Source of the DNA: CBDUUP01 sp965370435
GTDB taxonomy: Bacteria; Chloroflexota; Anaerolineae; Anaerolineales; UBA11579
Length of the DNA: 8,859 bases
Assembly (NCBI GenBank): GCA_965370435.1
Contig: CBDUUP010000182.1
Coordinates: 1-8,859 of the forward strand
Direction: 5' to 3'
The notes under the pieces were generated by a model. That model worked only from the letters and a program-made list of their open reading frames with translations. It was not told the DNA's origin and did no database searches. Below are positions 6,854 to 8,859 of this stretch, piece by piece. Every line of letters begins with the position of its first letter. Within the stretch, counting starts at the first letter, position 1. A program made the position numbers and the translations under genes.

Positions 6854-8002
6854 TTAGTATCCTGGGATTTGTTTGGGGAAATAATCTTCTAATGCGCCTT
6901 CTCGATATACGTCTGCGGTGGCGCAGTGCAAACCGCCGCCGAAGGCCGACACCGCGGTGAAGGGGACCGGGACGACGTCAAAACCTAGTTTATCAAATTG
7001 TTCCATCTGGGCCTTCTCGTCGGCCTCCACGCAGACCGTCTTCGGGTCCAGCATGAGGATGTTCATGGAGAGCCAGACGCTGCAAAACGAGAGCGGGAAT
7101 TTCTCCTCGTAGGCCGGTTCTGCGCAGGGGACGATCTCCCAATCGTTGATCTTGAACAGTTCCTTCATCTCCTCCGAGAGCGGCACCCGCTTCTTGTTGC
7201 TGAGCGCTAAGCCAGGGCGCAAGAAAACGAAAGTGGCGTCAATGTGCATGGGGCCGGGTTCCTTGAAGGTCACTTCGTGGACCCGGTGGTCGGAATAGTG
7301 GCGTTGCAGCCAATCAATCCCCGCCGCGTTGCTCACCGTTGAAAGTTGGACAAAGAGATCTTTCCCGGCTCGGCCTACGTCCGCCGCATCGAAGAGAGGT
7401 TCTTCTTCGGTGAGACCCCATTTCCTCTTGTATGTATAATCTTCCAATTGCTGATCGTAACTCTTTGCTTCAAACTCGGGCCAGAAGTCTACATGATAGC
7501 TCTTGTCGGTCAAGCGCGGTTTGGGGGCCGATTCCCAGCGGAAGTTGGGATCATCCTTATAATACTTCTCCATCAGAGGCCGGTAGCAAAGGTATTCATG
7601 CCAGCGGGCTCGGACGGACATGGTCGCCTCCAATATCTCATTGCCCACCGTCAGCAGTACATCTCGGGGCGGCATGCAGCCGAACATGGTTTCCTGCTTC
7701 CAATCGGGCGTCTCCACCGCCTGGCTGAAATCGAGGGCTTCTGGCCGGTCAACCCGGACTCCCCGGTCTTCCAGGATTTTCACAAAACCGTCTAGCTCCT
7801 CGATTGCTTTCTCCTCCATCTCTTTGGGGAGCGGCCCATAGGTTCCCAGCGGGAAGCCGTATTTCGGCCAATCGCGTTGTACCGCTGGCTCGGGGGCCTG
7901 AACCATAGTCCCATCTGCGCGCCCAACGATGATGTGCTTCAGCGGGTCCCATTCGTTCCAAGAATTTACAACCGTCTTTCCGTTCTCTTTCTCATCTGCC
8001 AT
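6854..8002 (-). CDS. Arginine:glycine amidinotransferase (AGAT/GATM) family protein
   Basis: This 382-residue enzyme transfers the amidino group of arginine to an amine through an amidino-cysteine intermediate, releasing ornithine. N-terminal NSWNEWDPLKHIIVGRADG (residues 13-31) is the family's opening strand. Three catalytic residues of human AGAT (Asp254, His303, Cys407) have counterparts: Asp205 in FDAADVGRAGKDLF, His253 in PMHIDATF, and Cys360 in GGGLHCATADV. The segment WLSMNILMLD (310-319) is also highly AGAT-like. Mature human AGAT without its transit peptide is close to this length. Bacterial relatives include CyrA (cylindrospermopsin) and AmtA (phaseolotoxin), so the acceptor may be glycine, lysine or another amine. 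No signal peptide is seen. The start at 8002 is supported by GAGGAG nine bases upstream. It heads a probable operon with the COG2403 GTPase. Confidence 0.9.
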   Translation of the reverse strand: MADEKENGKTVVNSWNEWDPLKHIIVGRADGTMVQAPEPAVQRDWPKYGFPLGTYGPLPKEMEEKAIEELDGFVKILEDRGVRVDRPEALDFSQAVETPDWKQETMFGCMPPRDVLLTVGNEILEATMSVRARWHEYLCYRPLMEKYYKDDPNFRWESAPKPRLTDKSYHVDFWPEFEAKSYDQQLEDYTYKRKWGLTEEEPLFDAADVGRAGKDLFVQLSTVSNAAGIDWLQRHYSDHRVHEVTFKEPGPMHIDATFVFLRPGLALSNKKRVPLSEEMKELFKINDWEIVPCAEPAYEEKFPLSFCSVWLSMNILMLDPKTVCVEADEKAQMEQFDKLGFDVVPVPFTAVSAFGGGLHCATADVYREGALEDYFPKQIPGY

Positions 8003-8011
8003 TCTAAACTA

Positions 8012-8017
8012 CTCCTC
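8012..8017 (-). promoter_or_regulatory. Ribosome binding site of the amidinotransferase gene
   Basis: GAGGAG on the minus strand, nine bases before the ATG at 8002. It is the strongest ribosome binding site in this half of the window and fixes the start. Confidence 0.65.
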
Positions 8018-8090
8018 GTAAAGGATTTTTCAAGACAGGGATTACTTGCCTGAGTTCTACTTATTGAGCCGTGAACAATCTACTTACATA

Positions 8091-8119
8091 ATTATCCACC
8101 GAAAGGGAAACATCTTCAA
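8091..8119 (-). promoter_or_regulatory. Candidate sigma-70-type promoter for the amidinotransferase operon
   Basis: On the minus strand TTGAAG (8114-8119, four of six consensus bases) is followed after exactly 17 bases by GATAAT (8091-8096, five of six). This would give a leader of about 80 bases before the amidinotransferase start. It lies in the 197-base gap downstream of the response regulator, the longest non-coding stretch on this strand. I see no riboswitch-like structure in the leader. The match is by eye, and chance is a real alternative. Confidence 0.35.
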
Positions 8120-8157
8120 GTACCAGTCGGTTTCATCTCGCAGTCCAAACGGGCTTG

Positions 8158-8195
8158 CTGGTAGTTGCGTGAATCTTATGCTTGCAATGCACCAG
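8158..8195 (-). other. Imperfect stem-loop just downstream of the response regulator gene
   Basis: Arms CTGGT (8158-8162) and ACCAG (8191-8195) pair, and the inner TTGC (8165-8168) pairs with GCAA (8184-8187), enclosing a loop of about 15 bases. It lies five bases past the response regulator stop codon, where a terminator would be expected, but no T-run follows on the minus strand. It may be a weak or non-canonical transcript end or chance. Confidence 0.25.
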
Positions 8196-8199
8196 TTCG

Positions 8200-8850
8200 C
8201 TAGATCAGCCCCCGACGAATAGCCTCCACCGCCGCGCTAGTACGGTCTTGTACCTCCAGTTTGTCAAAGATGGTTTGCATTTTCCGTTTGATGGTGATTT
8301 CGCTCCAATGTAAGTTCTCGGCGATTTCCTTGTTGCTCATTCCCTTGGCCACCAATTCGACGATGTCCAATTCCTGCTGTCCGAATCCAGAATCAGACCG
8401 GGACATGTCGCGCACTAGATTGGAAAAGCGGGTCATGAGCTTGTCCACAAACGGCGCGCTCAGGAGTTTCCGGCCCTCCGCAACCGAGGTGATCGCCTCC
8501 ACTAATTCCTCGTAGCTTTCGGTTTTCAAGAGGTAACCCCAAGCTCCGGCTTGCAGCGCTTTAAACAGGTTATCATCCTCCGCATAGCTGGTCAGGATGA
8601 TGACCCGGCTCTCAGAGAGTTGGTGGGATAACATGCCGCAGATTTCCAGGCCGCTTGGCCCTGGCAGGCGGATGTCAAGCAGGATGACATCGGGTTTCAA
8701 CTTCTTCGCCAGACGGATCGCCTCCGCTCCGTTAGCCGCGTCGCCGACTACTTGGATATTGTGCGCATTTTCCAGCAGGCTGATAAGCCCCTGGCGAACT
8801 ACTTGATGGTCGTCTACGATCAAGACGCTGATGGATGAACTTCGTTTCAT
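8200..8850 (-). CDS. NarL/FixJ-family response regulator (REC + LuxR-type HTH)
   Basis: This 216-residue cytoplasmic DNA-binding regulator has an N-terminal receiver domain (about residues 6-122) with the acidic pair Asp13/Asp14 in VDDHQVVRQG, the phosphoacceptor Asp59 in VILLDIRLPG, Thr87 in IILTSY and Lys109 in GYLLKTES. A linker leads to a C-terminal LuxR-type helix-turn-helix (about 155-216) with the hallmark ELVAKGMSNKEIAENL and TIKRKMQTIFDKL. It is complete in domains and of usual family length. The ATG at 8850 has no clear ribosome binding site in the nine bases left before the window edge. Its partner histidine kinase is probably upstream, outside the window, and the start could overlap that gene. 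It is transcribed toward the amidinotransferase gene, 197 bases away, and might control it; that link is inference from position only. Confidence 0.9.
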   Translation of the reverse strand: MKRSSSISVLIVDDHQVVRQGLISLLENAHNIQVVGDAANGAEAIRLAKKLKPDVILLDIRLPGPSGLEICGMLSHQLSESRVIILTSYAEDDNLFKALQAGAWGYLLKTESYEELVEAITSVAEGRKLLSAPFVDKLMTRFSNLVRDMSRSDSGFGQQELDIVELVAKGMSNKEIAENLHWSEITIKRKMQTIFDKLEVQDRTSAAVEAIRRGLI

Positions 8851-8859
8851 GGGATTGGA

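Noticed and set aside
8003..8199. Riboswitch (cobalamin, guanidine or glycine type) ahead of the amidinotransferase
   Set aside because: I looked for conserved riboswitch cores or nested stems in the leader and found none; only a weak stem-loop near the response regulator end.

Overview
The window is bacterial and gene-dense, with two converging gene sets meeting near 3082-3146. No rRNA, tRNA or other marker fixes the taxonomy. Corrinoid-methyltransferase type genes (a UroD-like C-terminus and an MttB-superfamily protein), a non-pyrrolysine MttB homologue, an Isf-like iron-sulfur flavoprotein, intergenic palindromes ending in TTYACCGCARAGA-like sequence and GC-rich codon use together suggest an anaerobic bacterium. 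A Chloroflexota (Anaerolineae-like) genome is my best guess; this is inference only.

Plus-strand half (1-3081): the 3' end of a UroD/MtaA-like methyltransferase gene, a palindromic intergenic repeat carrying a nested palindrome, a class III PLP aminotransferase related to glutamate-1-semialdehyde aminomutase, and a DAO-type FAD-dependent amine/amino-acid oxidoreductase. Short imperfect 8-bp repeats then fill the convergence point.

Minus-strand half (8850 down to 3147), in transcription order: a NarL/LuxR-type response regulator; a 197-bp gap with a plausible promoter; an arginine:glycine amidinotransferase (AGAT/GATM) homologue with its catalytic Asp/His/Cys all present; 10 bp later a cyclic 2,3-diphosphoglycerate synthetase-like P-loop GTPase (COG2403 type); a second palindromic repeat; an MttB-family methyltransferase without pyrrolysine; a REP-like double hairpin; and an iron-sulfur flavoprotein.

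As a locus this looks like an uncharacterised nitrogen/one-carbon pathway. The amidinotransferase would exchange an amidino group between arginine and an amine, giving ornithine and a guanidino compound (or the reverse). The MttB and UroD-like proteins would handle a methylated amine through a corrinoid protein not visible here. The aminotransferase and FAD oxidoreductase would process amino groups. The cDPGS-like GTPase, tightly linked to the amidinotransferase, is the least understood member. Individual family assignments are fairly secure; the joint pathway is a hypothesis.
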